Assembly (NCBI GenBank): GCA_016781525.1
Contig: JADDQE010000182.1
Location: 1 to 34,508, forward strand
Reading direction: 5' to 3'
Source: a bacterium
Lineage (GTDB): Bacteria > Chloroflexota > Chloroflexia > Chloroflexales > Kallotenuaceae
DNA: 34,508 nucleotides
Positions 34,165 to 34,508 of the stretch are shown here, in pieces. Positions within the stretch are counted from its first letter, which is position 1. Every line of letters starts with the position of its first letter. The translations under genes were made by a program, and so were the position numbers. Under the pieces are notes generated by a model, which was given only the letters and a program-made list of their open reading frames with translations, did not search any database and was not told the origin of the DNA.

Positions 34165-34508
34165 ACGGCCACCTCCACACCTCCATACCGCCGGATCGAG
34201 CGCATGTACGCAGCATCCCACGCAATATCGTGTGAGACTGGATGTGCTCCTAGCGTATGTTGCGGCTCCGGCGGGCTCAGCACTCCTTGCATGTCCGCGA
34301 GACTGGTTGTGCTCGCAAGGGAATGGTGCCCCGTCCAGTCGCGGCACTAGAAGTATCTTGTTCGGACGATATAAGAAGGTCGTTAGAAAGATGTTGGACC
34401 CACGTTAGAGATGATTGAGGGTCTATGCACTTCATAAGCATCGACCCCGACCACACCTGGTTGGCCGGGGTCACTTCTGCTTTAACTACAGCATAACCTC
34501 TAGGCGGG
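34165..34508. other. Upstream region of ftsH to the window edge
   Basis: No gene is seen. The region should hold the ftsH promoter. Near the edge is a GC-rich hairpin (34443-34472) that may end a transcript entering from the right or be part of the ftsH leader. Confidence 0.45.
34443..34472. terminator. GC-rich hairpin near the right edge
   Basis: GACCCCG (34443-34449) pairs with CGGGGTC (34466-34472). An inner CCA/TGG pairing extends the stem after a one-base mismatch. A partly T-rich stretch (ACTTCTGCTTTAAC) follows on the plus strand, so a rightward terminator is possible. Confidence 0.5.

Overview
The window looks like an accessory stretch of a GC-rich Chloroflexota chromosome or large replicon, probably near Thermomicrobia/Sphaerobacterales. 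The assignment is an inference. It rests on secreted enzymes carrying paired C-terminal modules of the form ETGH-YWE-GG-FGYPI-YFER-RFE-HPEN-LLG-LG, which I know mainly from Chloroflexota, and on the gene mix (SPW, PGPGW, VKOR-like, YetF and DUF2254 membrane proteins). No rRNA, tRNA, CRISPR array, phage module or complete insertion sequence was seen.

Layout. 1-5030: two small minus-strand frames, a sparse region, a cytochrome P450, then a YetF (DUF421)/DUF2254 membrane pair. 5170-10360: a HAD phosphatase-like gene with a tandem TGTTCAC array upstream, a glycine-rich membrane protein with a probable frameshifted micro-ORF behind it, an SDR oxidoreductase, a glycogen-debranching gene reduced to its two ends, a VKOR-like protein, an SPW protein and a broken ZIP transporter. 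10803-16076: the best-defined system, a three-gene membrane formate dehydrogenase. Its catalytic subunit contains an in-frame UGA (selenocysteine 179) followed by a SECIS-like hairpin with a GGUCU loop, and it is followed by a four-cluster ferredoxin subunit and an NrfD-type quinone-reducing subunit.

16129-24066: small stress-type proteins, a lipoprotein, then a minus-strand operon of two clan GH-A glycosidases and a NodB polysaccharide deacetylase, all three with the same two-module C-terminus. An ECF sigma factor is divergent from the operon. 24067-29083: decayed DNA (transposase remnant, a frameshifted fragment of a secreted Chloroflexota protein) around a small regulator-like gene, an MFS transporter and a tandem pair of four-helix membrane paralogues. 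29084-34508: a PGPGW membrane protein, a nucleoside hydrolase, two hypothetical proteins and an FtsH-type protease.

How they work together. The formate dehydrogenase should oxidise formate on the cytoplasmic side (no Tat signal is visible) and pass electrons through the Fe-S subunit to NrfD and the quinone pool. The glycosidase/deacetylase operon should act outside the membrane on an exopolysaccharide or cell-wall glycan. Much of the rest is single-gene accessory content with clear decay, typical of a genomic-island-like region.
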